Position numbers and translations under genes: made by a program
Shown: positions 17,971-26,070 of the stretch, in pieces
Layout of the letters: every line of letters begins with the position of its first letter
How positions within the stretch are numbered: position 1 is the stretch's first letter
DNA from: Synechococcus sp. CBW1004
GTDB taxonomy: Bacteria; Cyanobacteriota; Cyanobacteriia; PCC-6307; Cyanobiaceae
NCBI RefSeq assembly: GCF_015840715.1
Contig: NZ_CP060397.1
Coordinates: 1,880,686 to 1,944,685, forward strand
DNA: 64,000 bases
Direction of reading: 5' to 3'
The notes under the pieces: model-generated
What the model was told of the DNA's origin: nothing
Seen by the model: the letters and a program-made list of their open reading frames with translations, nothing else
Database searches by the model: none

Positions 17971-20900
17971 ATGAGGGCCGAGGCTGAGCTCAATTCGACG
18001 CTGGAATTGTTCAGTCCGGAAGCCAGGCAGAGGCTGGACGATTTCAAGCGGATCGCTGATCTGGCCGGTCGTGATCTGATGGTGTCCGATGCCCTCCAGG
18101 GGCATTTTGTCGACTGCAATGATGCTGCCGCGATGCATCTGGGCTACAGCCGCGACGAGCTGCTGCGCCTCAATCCGGAAGCGCTGCAGGCCGATCCGGA
18201 TCACGATGCCAGATGGGTGGCCGAGCGCCGGGCGGCCCTGGTGGCCGCGGGCGGCGGTGCCTTCCTGACCCGCCATCGCTGCAAGAACGGCGCCATTCAG
18301 GATGTCTGGATCTCCCATTCGGTGCTGACGCTGGATGGGCGCCTGCTGCTCCTCAGCGTCGTGGCCGATCGCACGCTTGAGCAGCGCACGATCCACCGGC
18401 TGGAGGAGAGCATCGCTCTCTTCAACGATGGCGAAGCCCTGAGTGGCATCGGCACCTGGGAGTTCCGCTTCGACGACGGCAGCATGCGCTGGTCACCGCA
18501 GGTGCATCGCCTCTGCAAGACCGATGCGGCCTCCTACACCCCCACCCTCTGGGGCTACAGCACCCTGGTGCATCCCGACGACCGGCCGCGCTGGCGCCGC
18601 GATTTCCAGCAGGCCGTCAATCGCGGCGATCCGCTCCTCTCCAGGCATCGCCTCGCCTTCCTCGACGGTTCCGAGACCCGGGTGGAGGTGCGCGGCGAGG
18701 TGCTCGTCGATGACGATGGCCGGCCCGAGCGTGTGGTCGCCACCGTCTGCGATGTCAGCCTGGCCGAGTCGGCCCGGCAGCAGGTCGAGGAGCTGCGTCA
18801 CCACGACCCCCTCACCGGCCTGCCCAACAAGGAGGCCTCGCTGCAGGAGCTGCGCCAGCGGCTGGGAGGCCGCGACTACGGCCAGTCCCTGGCGGTGCTC
18901 AGCCTCGACATCGACGGTTTCCAGGAGATCAACGACAGCTTCGGACCGGAGCTGGGCGATCAGCTGCTGCAGCGCATCGCGGTGCAGCTGGGGTTGATCC
19001 TGGGGCCGCGGGCCTGGCTGGCGCGGCTGAGCAGCGATGAGTTCCTGGTGGTGCAGCAGGACGAGATCCGCTCCCTCGGCGATGCGATGGCGCTGGCCCG
19101 TCGCATCGAACAGCTGTGGACCGAGCAGCCGCCGCTGGTGCCGCAGTTGCGGCTCAATCCCAGTCTCTGCATCGGCATCGCCTCCTATCCCGAACACGCC
19201 CAGGACGCCCAGTCCCTGCTGCAGTGCGCCAACACGGCTCTGACGCAGGCCAAGCGCCTCGGCCGCGGCCAGATCTGCGCCTACTCCAGCACCCTCAGCC
19301 GTCAGATCCGCGAGCGCCTCGAACTCGACGGTGAATTGGCGCAGGCCCTCGACGGCCAGCAGCTGCGCCTGATGATCCAGCCCCAGGTGCACAAGTCGGG
19401 CACGCTGATCGGCGGTGAGGTGCTGCTGCGCTGGACCAACCGCCGCGGCATCAGCATCCCCCCGTCCCAGTTCATTCCCCTGGCCGAGCAGAGCGGCCTG
19501 ATCGTGCCGATCAGCCAGTGGACCCTGGAGCGGTTGCTGGAGCGACTGAAGCTCTGGGAGCAGAGCGCCCTGCCCCTGCCGCGTCTGGCGCTGAACATCT
19601 CCCCGCGCCAGCTGGAGCTGCCGAGCCGTCATTTCGTGGGGGGGCTGCTGGACACGCTGCGCGCCTTTTCGCTGCCCCCGGAGCAGCTGGAGCTGGAGAT
19701 CACCGAATCGGTGCTGCTGCGCAATCCGCTCCTGGCGCGGGAGCAGTTGATCGCGCTGGCGGATCAGGGCTTCCGGATCTCCATTGATGATTTCGGCACC
19801 GGCTATTCCTCCCTCGAGCTGTTGCGCAGCCTGCCGGTGCATCGGCTGAAGATCGATCGCACTTTCGTGAGCTCGATCGTCGAATCCCCGGAGGATCAGG
19901 CGATCGTGCGGGCCACGATCACCCTGGCTCACGGCCTGGGAATGGAGTGCATCGCCGAAGGGGTCGAGACCGCTGAGCAGAGTGCCTGCCTGGAGCAGCT
20001 TGGCTGTGATTTCTACCAGGGGTATCTCTACAGCCGTCCGCTGGAGATGGAGGCCTTTGAGGCCCTGCTGCGTCAGTCCGGGGACGAGCCTGGCGGCCAG
20101 TCCCCGATCCGCCTGGAGCCTGCCACGGGACAGCGCGATGACCACGCGCACGCTGCGCTCGACCGCCCACCGAGCATCACCGCCCAGCTGCGGCTGCTGC
20201 GCACCGCGCTGGATCAGGGCCAGGATGAGTTCCTGCTGCTGCGCGCCGAGCGGGGGGTGAATGGCGCGGTCGAGGACTTTCTGATTCTGGATGCCAATCA
20301 GCCCGCCTGTGAGTACCTGCACCAGGAGCGTCATGCCGTCGTGGGGCAGATGCTGCTGGCGATCTTCCCGCAGGTGAAGGTGAATGGTCTGTTCCAGATC
20401 TATCTGGAGGCGCTGCAGCGTGGCAAGACCATCGTTCTGGAGAACTATGCCTATGCCGATCACGATGTCTTCCAGGAAGACCGTGTCTATGACATCACGA
20501 TCTCACCGGTTCAGGATTGTCTGGTGCTCAGCTGGCGCGATGTCACCGGGCGTTCGCAGAGTTCGCGCAATTTCGCCGATGCGGCCGCTCTTTACCGTCT
20601 GCTCGCCGAGAACATCGTCGAGGTGGTGGTCCTGCTCGATCGTGACCAGGCCATCCGCTGGGTGTCTCCCTCCCTGCAGCAGATGACCGGCTGGACGCCG
20701 CTGCAGTGGAACGGCCGCACCTTCCCCGAGCTGTTCGCCAGTTTCGAGCAGAGCGACGCGGGAGCCCCCACCCCGGTCGACCTGCGCCAGTGGATGGCGG
20801 GTTTCGGGCCGATCCGGCAGGGACGCCTGCAGCTGCTCCAGCCCGAGGGTCGCTGGGGCTGGATCGAACTGAGCGTGCGGCGCCTGCAGGGCGTGGGCCG

Positions 20901-21516
20901 GCGCCGTTTTGAGGGGGCCCTGCGCGGTGGCGATGGATCCGAGCCCATCAACCTGCAGGACGGCTTCGTGATCACCCTCAACCCGGTGGATGGCCAGGTG
21001 CTGCAGGAGCAGCGGCTCCTGCGGCAGGCCACCACCGATCCGCTCACCGGCCTGGCGAGTCGGGCGGCCATCCTCGACTGGCTGCAGGGACGCCTGGCCG
21101 GGGGGAGGGCGGAGCACGCCCAGCAGCTGGCCCTGCTGTTCTGTGATTTCGACAACTTCAAGGGCATCAACGACACCCACGGACACGCCGCCGGTGATCT
21201 GGTGCTCACCACCACGGCGGATCGCATCAGGGCGACCATCCGTCAGAACGATCGGGCCGGGCGGCTGGGGGGCGACGAATTCCTGGTGCTCCTCGATGAC
21301 CTCCCCAGCCTTGAGAAGGCGATGGTGGTGGCTGAGAAGCTGCAGAACGCCACCGCGACGCCGATTCCCTACGGCGATGGGCTGATCGACGTGTCGCTCT
21401 CGATCGGCGTGGCCTCGCATGGCGCCGGTGAAGATGCCGATCTCTTTGTCCGCCGCGCTGACCGCGCCATGTTTGCCGCCAAGGCTGCCGGCCGCAATCA
21501 GGTGGTGGCCCTCTGA
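17971..21516 (+). CDS. Large PAS-GGDEF-EAL-PAS-GGDEF c-di-GMP protein
   Basis: 1181 aa from ATG 17971 (MRAEAELNSTLELFS); GTG 17896 would add 25 residues. The order is PAS, PAS/PAC (IGTWEFRFDDGSMRW), degenerate GGDEF with SSDEF at about 354-358, and EAL with EVL in place of EAL at about 483 but NISP, EITES, IDDFGTGYSS, KIDRTFV and AEGVET-QGY intact. Two more PAS-like modules and a canonical C-terminal GGDEF (RLGGDEF, about 1100-1104) follow. No membrane helix is evident, so it is probably a cytoplasmic multi-input sensor. The first GGDEF may act as a GTP-binding regulator of the EAL domain, and the second as a real cyclase. The doubled GGDEF around one EAL is unusual. Confidence 0.9.
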   Translation: MRAEAELNSTLELFSPEARQRLDDFKRIADLAGRDLMVSDALQGHFVDCNDAAAMHLGYSRDELLRLNPEALQADPDHDARWVAERRAALVAAGGGAFLTRHRCKNGAIQDVWISHSVLTLDGRLLLLSVVADRTLEQRTIHRLEESIALFNDGEALSGIGTWEFRFDDGSMRWSPQVHRLCKTDAASYTPTLWGYSTLVHPDDRPRWRRDFQQAVNRGDPLLSRHRLAFLDGSETRVEVRGEVLVDDDGRPERVVATVCDVSLAESARQQVEELRHHDPLTGLPNKEASLQELRQRLGGRDYGQSLAVLSLDIDGFQEINDSFGPELGDQLLQRIAVQLGLILGPRAWLARLSSDEFLVVQQDEIRSLGDAMALARRIEQLWTEQPPLVPQLRLNPSLCIGIASYPEHAQDAQSLLQCANTALTQAKRLGRGQICAYSSTLSRQIRERLELDGELAQALDGQQLRLMIQPQVHKSGTLIGGEVLLRWTNRRGISIPPSQFIPLAEQSGLIVPISQWTLERLLERLKLWEQSALPLPRLALNISPRQLELPSRHFVGGLLDTLRAFSLPPEQLELEITESVLLRNPLLAREQLIALADQGFRISIDDFGTGYSSLELLRSLPVHRLKIDRTFVSSIVESPEDQAIVRATITLAHGLGMECIAEGVETAEQSACLEQLGCDFYQGYLYSRPLEMEAFEALLRQSGDEPGGQSPIRLEPATGQRDDHAHAALDRPPSITAQLRLLRTALDQGQDEFLLLRAERGVNGAVEDFLILDANQPACEYLHQERHAVVGQMLLAIFPQVKVNGLFQIYLEALQRGKTIVLENYAYADHDVFQEDRVYDITISPVQDCLVLSWRDVTGRSQSSRNFADAAALYRLLAENIVEVVVLLDRDQAIRWVSPSLQQMTGWTPLQWNGRTFPELFASFEQSDAGAPTPVDLRQWMAGFGPIRQGRLQLLQPEGRWGWIELSVRRLQGVGRRRFEGALRGGDGSEPINLQDGFVITLNPVDGQVLQEQRLLRQATTDPLTGLASRAAILDWLQGRLAGGRAEHAQQLALLFCDFDNFKGINDTHGHAAGDLVLTTTADRIRATIRQNDRAGRLGGDEFLVLLDDLPSLEKAMVVAEKLQNATATPIPYGDGLIDVSLSIGVASHGAGEDADLFVRRADRAMFAAKAAGRNQVVAL

Positions 21517-21532
21517 GCCGCCGCGGGTCGGA

Positions 21533-21673
21533 TCAGAACGCCGCGATCAGGCTCCACGCGATCGGCGTGGCCAGCAGCAGGACCAGACAGGCCACGTTCC
21601 AGCCGGAGCGCAGCAGCCGCATCGCCACATCCCACGTGCTGCCTGCCAGTGGGGGTGGCTCAGGCCGGAACAC
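21533..21673 (-). CDS. Possible small single-pass membrane protein
   Basis: A 46-aa frame starting at GTG 21673. It has a short Pro-rich N-terminus (VFRPEPPPLAGS), then WDVAMRLLRSGWNVACLVLL running into a 20-residue hydrophobic stretch and ending WSLIAAF. It is too short for routine gene finding, is antisense-oriented to the preceding gene, and sits directly after a 9-bp hairpin. The composition is that of a small membrane protein rather than random translation of this G+C content, but no homologue is known to me. Confidence 0.3.
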   Translation of the reverse strand: MFRPEPPPLAGSTWDVAMRLLRSGWNVACLVLLLATPIAWSLIAAF

Positions 21674-21679
21674 AACAAA

Positions 21680-21702
21680 GCCCGGAGCGGGGGGCTCCGG
21701 GC
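21680..21702. terminator. Strong hairpin, terminator-like
   Basis: A perfect 9-bp stem: GCCCGGAGC (21680-21688) and GCTCCGGGC (21694-21702) with a GGGGG loop. Read on the minus strand it is followed by TTTGTTGTG, a weak T tract. It may end convergent transcription or serve the small minus-strand ORF as a leader hairpin. Confidence 0.5.
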
Positions 21703-22438
21703 GCTTGCCTGCTCAGTCGTGCAGCCCCGAGGACAGGAGGTGCCGCTGCGCGATGGTGGGCCTGATGGACGTTCTGATCAACAGATCAGGGAGTCTTCGG
21801 TTGTGGGGGCGGAGCTGCTGGCGCTGGCACCTGGGGCCAGGTGACCAGGGGGACGTTCCATGGGTCCGGGGCACCTGAGGCTGGGCCGTGAACGGTGCGG
21901 TGGACGGCGAGGCTGTCAGCTCGGAGCAGGCCGCTCAGACAGCAGGGACTCGCCTGGAACATCGAAGATCCGTCGAGAGTGTTGGAGCAGGGGCCGGATC
22001 GTCAGCGCGCTCCTGGGTTCTGCTGCGGGGGGGTGTCATCCATGCGTGGAGCCTCCGAATCCCGATGCAGCCACCTTGGGCCGGCCCGGCCGAGCCGGCA
22101 ACCGCCCCCGCGGTGCCGGACAAGTGTCTTCACGGCAGGCAACGGGCCTTCATGAAGGGTGCTTCACAGCTCGGCCGGGCTTCGGAGCGCTGCCGGTGCT
22201 CTGGGTGGGGCGAGAGGAGGGCCGCAGGTGGGAGTCAGGCCAGGCTGTGCGACGGGCTCCAGGCCGCAGGCGGCGGTGGGGATGGCCGGTGGAAGCGGAG
22301 TCCGCCGCTCGGGTTCGCGGAATCGATCGCCGCAGAGCAGGCGCACCCGGTCCGCAGCGTGGCTCGAACGGGATCGGTGTCCCGGACAAACCGCATCGGC
22401 ACCGGCAGGATCGGCACGGCCAATCGCAGGGCACCACG
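21703..22438. other. Intergenic region upstream of the DUF389 gene
   Basis: About 740 bp with no convincing gene. The frame of the DUF389 protein is open through most of it, but the translation is Gly/Arg/Ser-rich filler. A short perfect inverted repeat CTGATC-AACA-GATCAG at about 21774-21789 could be an operator. Confidence 0.35.
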
Positions 22439-23557
22439 GTGGGCATCAGCACGTCGTCCTCACAGGACGCCCGGCTCGAGGCGCTGAGGAGGGAGTTCGA
22501 GCATGAGGCCGGCTTCAATCAGGTGTTCGTGGTGCTCACGGTGGGGGCCACCCTGATCGCCACCCTCGGCCTGCTGGCCAACAGCCCCGGCGTGGTGATC
22601 GGCGCCATGGTGGTCGCCCCCTGGATCCTGCCCCTGCAGGCCATGGCCTACGAGATCCTCAGGGGACGCCTGCCGATGTTCCTGCGGGCCCTGCGCACCC
22701 TGCTGCTGGGGGTGGGGCTCTGCGTGCTGCTGGCGATGACGGTCAGTGCCACGGCGGCGCTTCCCAGCTTCGGCAGCGAGGTGATCAGCCGCACCAGTCC
22801 CAACCTCCTGGATCTGGGGGTGGCGCTGGTGGCCGGCGCGGTGGCGATGTACGCCAAGCTGCGCCGTGAGGCGATCTCGGCCCTGGCCGGTCTGGCGATC
22901 GCGGTGGCGCTGGTGCCGCCGATGTGTGTGGTGGGGATCCTGCTGGCCTCCTCCTCCTGGCCGCTCGCCTATGGCGCCCTGCTGCTGTTCACGACCAACC
23001 TGCTGGGGATCCTGGTGGGGGCGATGGTGGCGCTGGGGGCGCTGGAGCAGGTGTATCGGCAACGGCTGATCAACAGTCGGCTCGGCCTCACCAGCGTGGC
23101 CCTCACCGCCCTGCTGGTGATCCCGCTGGGCAGCAGCTTCCTGCGCCTGGTGCAGCAGTCCCGCCAGGATCTCAAGGCCCAGCAGCTCGAGGTCACCATC
23201 GAGCAGCGGCTGCGCAGCAGCACGATCACCCTCGGCGGCGATCCCGCCATCGATCTGGTGGATCTCAGCATCGACTGGCAGCAGAACCCGCCCCTGATCC
23301 GCGCACGGGTGCGGGTCACCGATCCGGATCTGCCCACCTCCGCTCAGGTGGCTGCGGTGCAGGACTTCATCAACAGCAGCCAGGCTCCGCGGCGTTACCG
23401 ACTGGTGGTGGAGCGCACCGCCGTGGAGCTGATCGGTCCGGAAACCGCTCCCAATCCAGCGGAGCTCGAAGTGCGCACCTCCCCAGGGGTGCCTCCCCCG
23501 CCGCCGCTGCCGCCGTTGCCTCCCCTGCCGCAGGAGGACGCGCCGGCGCCTCCGTAG
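22439..23557 (+). CDS. DUF389 (TIGR00341-like) integral membrane protein
   Basis: 372 aa from GTG 22439 (VGISTSSSQDARLEALRREFE). About six hydrophobic segments lie between residues 30 and 235, including the Gly-rich NSPGVVIGAMVVAPWILPL and LGVALVAGAVAMYAKL typical of DUF389. A soluble domain of about 110 residues and a Pro-rich tail (PPPPPLPPLPPLP) follow. The family's function is unknown; a transport role is often guessed. The open frame extends to 21860, but that part is not protein-like. It is convergent with the dehydrogenase gene. Confidence 0.8.
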   Translation: MGISTSSSQDARLEALRREFEHEAGFNQVFVVLTVGATLIATLGLLANSPGVVIGAMVVAPWILPLQAMAYEILRGRLPMFLRALRTLLLGVGLCVLLAMTVSATAALPSFGSEVISRTSPNLLDLGVALVAGAVAMYAKLRREAISALAGLAIAVALVPPMCVVGILLASSSWPLAYGALLLFTTNLLGILVGAMVALGALEQVYRQRLINSRLGLTSVALTALLVIPLGSSFLRLVQQSRQDLKAQQLEVTIEQRLRSSTITLGGDPAIDLVDLSIDWQQNPPLIRARVRVTDPDLPTSAQVAAVQDFINSSQAPRRYRLVVERTAVELIGPETAPNPAELEVRTSPGVPPPPPLPPLPPLPQEDAPAPP

Positions 23558-23578
23558 TCGTTCCTGCGCCGCCCTGGC

Positions 23579-24907
23579 TCAGACCGGCGTGGCGTCGCGC
23601 ACCGTCTCGAACAGATCGATGTCCCAGGCCACCAGGTCGCGGCGGATGGCGTCGGCGCGTGAGCGGGGCAGCAGCCGCGCCAGATCCTCGCCGGTGATCA
23701 CCCCGTCGAGGCTGCCGCCGTCCTCGCGCAGAAAGGCCAGGGCATGCCAGGCCAGGATCGCTGCGCCCACGGCGGTGGGATAGGAGATATAGGTGGCGCC
23801 GGCATAGGGACTGCCCAGCAGACCCCGGTAGCGCAGGTAGCTCAGGCCCACGGTTTCGATCGTGACCTGGCGGTCGTTGCGCACGGTTTCGGTGTAGCGG
23901 ATCTCGGCGGCGGCGGCGAAGTGGGCCCGGCGGATCACGCCGTTGCGCAGATACTCCTCGATCCGGCGCGGCTTGTTCATGCCGGGCAGGATCGCCCGCA
24001 CCATCGCTTCCACCGTCAGCTCGCTCTGCTGCGGCAGGGTGCGCTTGGAGAGGAGGCTGAGCTGAAACAGGGCCTTGACCAGCTCCACCTCGGAGCCGCC
24101 CGTGTAGACGCCGATCGACTCGATTTCCGGGAAGGAGCGGTGCAGCGACAGCAGCTCCTCCTGGTAGAGCGGGTACTGGCGCGTGGGTTCCACCTCCCCG
24201 GGGAAGTGGTGCTCGCGCGCAGAGCTGAACGGCTCGAGCACCTGGATGCGTCCGTCCCGCAGCAGGCGCGGGCGGGCGGCCAGCTCTTCCAGCGCCACCA
24301 GCGGCGACCAGGAGAAGACGATCTCATCGGCGTCGATGTCCTCCAGCAGATAGAGATCGACGCTCTCGATCTCCAGATCGCGACGCCGCGAGCTGCGCAG
24401 CTGGTGCAGGCGCAGGCCGATCAGAAAGTTGGTGACGCCCGGCGAGATGCCGAGGTTGATCAGGGCGGCGCGGCCGCCTTCGCGGTAGGCCTGCTCAAAG
24501 CCGTACTGGGAGAACGTCAGGCTGCGCTCCGTCTCGGCGTCGTACATGTCCGAGGCGAGGTCCACCACATGGGCACCGAGCTGCAGGCCGAGCTCCAGCA
24601 GCGGTCGGTTGAAGCCTGGCCAGGCGGCATTCACCAGCACCTCGGCGCCGCTCAGCCGCTCCAGCTCCGGCGCGCTGCCCTCGAACAGCGGGGCGAAATC
24701 CGGCAGGCCGATGAAGTCGATCCGGTCGAACAGGCGCTCGGCGTGGAACAGGGCATCGCGGGCCAGATCGACGTTGAGCACCACCACCACGAAGCGCAGC
24801 GCCACGTCGTCGCGCTCGGCCAGCTCCGACAGGCAGATCAGCATCGAGGAGCCCACCGCGCCGAGCCCGAAGAAGGCGATCGTCAGCGGGGCTGAGGGGG
24901 CGTCCAT
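23579..24907 (-). CDS. Saccharopine-dehydrogenase-like NAD(P)-binding protein
   Basis: 442 aa. The N-terminal Rossmann fold is visible (LTIAFFGLGAVGSSMLICLSEL), followed by VLVNAAWPGFN and INLGISPGVTNFLIG, as in saccharopine dehydrogenase/homospermidine synthase relatives. The C-terminal part probably holds substrate binding and dimerisation. ATG 24907 (MDAPSAPLTIAFF) is chosen. The frame upstream translates the tRNA remnant ('VAGSNPAAG' is a tRNA artefact) and is not coding. The substrate cannot be assigned. This is the last gene before the accessory region. Confidence 0.75.
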   Translation of the reverse strand: MDAPSAPLTIAFFGLGAVGSSMLICLSELAERDDVALRFVVVVLNVDLARDALFHAERLFDRIDFIGLPDFAPLFEGSAPELERLSGAEVLVNAAWPGFNRPLLELGLQLGAHVVDLASDMYDAETERSLTFSQYGFEQAYREGGRAALINLGISPGVTNFLIGLRLHQLRSSRRRDLEIESVDLYLLEDIDADEIVFSWSPLVALEELAARPRLLRDGRIQVLEPFSSAREHHFPGEVEPTRQYPLYQEELLSLHRSFPEIESIGVYTGGSEVELVKALFQLSLLSKRTLPQQSELTVEAMVRAILPGMNKPRRIEEYLRNGVIRRAHFAAAAEIRYTETVRNDRQVTIETVGLSYLRYRGLLGSPYAGATYISYPTAVGAAILAWHALAFLREDGGSLDGVITGEDLARLLPRSRADAIRRDLVAWDIDLFETVRDATPV

Positions 24908-24924
24908 GCGATGCCGTGAAGGCA

Positions 24925-24970
24925 TGCCCGCTGCCGGGTTCGAACCAGCGACATCCTGCTTGTAAGGCAA
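24925..24970 (-). other. 3' fragment of a tRNA-Val(UAC)-like gene, candidate attachment site
   Basis: On the minus strand the sequence carries an anticodon loop CTTACAA (anticodon TAC) with a partly pairing stem, the T arm GCTGG-TTCGAAC-CCGGC, and an acceptor 3' strand AGCGGGC plus discriminator A. No matching 5' acceptor strand (GCCCGCT) or D arm is present, so it is a 3' half only. Phages and integrative elements that use tRNA genes leave exactly such a fragment, from anticodon loop to 3' end, at the far end of the insertion. By orientation the element would lie at higher coordinates and the intact tRNA beyond the window. Confidence 0.6.
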
Positions 24971-25331
24971 CAGTCTCTTCAAGTGCAGGACTGGATTCTG
25001 ACGCTATTGCACGGGGTGTGGGCGCAGAATTTGGCGCAGATTGATGGGCTCGGGGTCTGGGCGATAGGGCTGCGTCCCGCAGCTTCGGCAGGGATCGAAC
25101 AAGCCTTCGGCACCGAGAGCTCTGCGATGCCCTGCCTGGGAAGCAGGCGGCCGCTGCCGATCCATGCCGTCTTCTCTGGCTGTGAGTCCGTGCCGCCACC
25201 GCCTCACTCACGCCTCCTGGCGAGACGGCAACCGGAGGCGTCAGCCCACGGGCGATTCCGGCCTGATCCACAGCCTCGGTGTGGCATCGCCAAAACCGCT
25301 CCATACCCTCGCCGCAGATGCATGCCATGAC
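24971..25331. other. Gene-free junction after the tRNA remnant
   Basis: About 360 bp between the tRNA fragment and the first HTH gene. No convincing gene is seen. A 5-bp stem with a 7-base loop near 25131-25147 superficially resembles a tRNA anticodon arm, but no complete tRNA can be folded around it. Confidence 0.35.
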
Positions 25332-25547
25332 ATGTCGCCAACCCCACCCGCCACCCTCTCCGACTGGCTGCCCACCCCGCAGGCCGCCCAGCTGCTCGGT
25401 ATCAGTCACAGCACCCTCAAGCGCTACGCCAGCCGCGATCGGCTGCTTGAGGAGGGCACCCACTTCCGCCGCGGCCCGCACGCCAATACGCCGCTGCTCT
25501 GGCACGTGCCCCGCTGCTTCCAGGCGATTCGGGGCGGCACGCCCTGA
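25332..25547 (+). CDS. Small HTH DNA-binding protein, excisionase/AlpA-like (copy 1)
   Basis: 71 aa from ATG 25332 (MSPTPPATLSDWLPTPQAA). The segment WLPTPQAAQLLGISHSTLKR is a typical winged-helix/MerR-type recognition helix, as in excisionases and AlpA-like regulators. RRGPxxN and W-x-VPR close the domain. It is a paralogue of the next gene. Excisionase-like proteins bend DNA near attachment sites or regulate integrase genes. Lying about 360 bp from the candidate att site, it may be an element-borne Xis or regulator. The longer frame from 25164 is not protein-like. Confidence 0.6.
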   Translation: MSPTPPATLSDWLPTPQAAQLLGISHSTLKRYASRDRLLEEGTHFRRGPHANTPLLWHVPRCFQAIRGGTP

Positions 25548-25613
25548 TGGCGCTGCTTCTCCCCCTGACAGCCCCTCCAAGCCCCCTTTGCTCCACCATC
25601 AGGCGGTCTTCCC

Positions 25614-25853
25614 ATGCACACCCCTGTCACCTCGGCCTTACAGGCCTCCCAGCAATGGCTTCCGACCGGCCAAGCCACGCTGGTTCTGGGCGTGAGCGCA
25701 GACACCCTCAAGCGCTACGCGATGCGCGACGAGTTCCTGATCGACGGGAAGCACTGGCGACGCGGCCCCTATCGCAACAGCCCGATGGTGTGGAACATCC
25801 CTGCCTGCGAGGAGGCCATCCGCTGGCGGGTGCGCAAAAGGAGACGCGCGTAA
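25614..25853 (+). CDS. Small HTH DNA-binding protein, excisionase/AlpA-like (copy 2)
   Basis: 79 aa from ATG 25614. It is aligned by eye with copy 1 over the whole domain: WLPTGQATLVLGVSADTLKR, YAMRDEFLIDGKHW, RRGPYRNSPMVWNIPACEEAIRW and an Arg/Lys-rich tail. The pair are diverged tandem duplicates with 66 bp between them. The recognition-helix residues differ (GVSADTLKR versus GISHSTLKR), so they may bind different or asymmetric sites. DNA-binding regulator or recombination directionality factor; the choice is inference. Confidence 0.6.
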   Translation: MHTPVTSALQASQQWLPTGQATLVLGVSADTLKRYAMRDEFLIDGKHWRRGPYRNSPMVWNIPACEEAIRWRVRKRRRA

Positions 25854-26070
25854 GCGAAGCAGAGCCGCACAAAGTGTCCTGGGCTCAGCTACGGGGCGAC
25901 ATCGAAAACCGAACCAACGGCATCACCATGAGTCATACAATCAAGGGCAAATTATTTCCCATGGCAAAGCCATGGAGAAACACATATCACTAAGCACTCA
26001 GGCAGTCTTCGAATGCGTTAATCGGACACCAGACAAACAATACTCACCCAGAACAGACAATCGGACCCCC

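Noticed and set aside
25085-25160. tRNA-like sequence on the minus strand (5-bp stem, 7-base loop with CCC, later TTCGATC)
   Set aside because: The interval between the anticodon arm and the T loop is far too long, the T stem has mismatches and there is no acceptor stem; probably chance or a very decayed relic.
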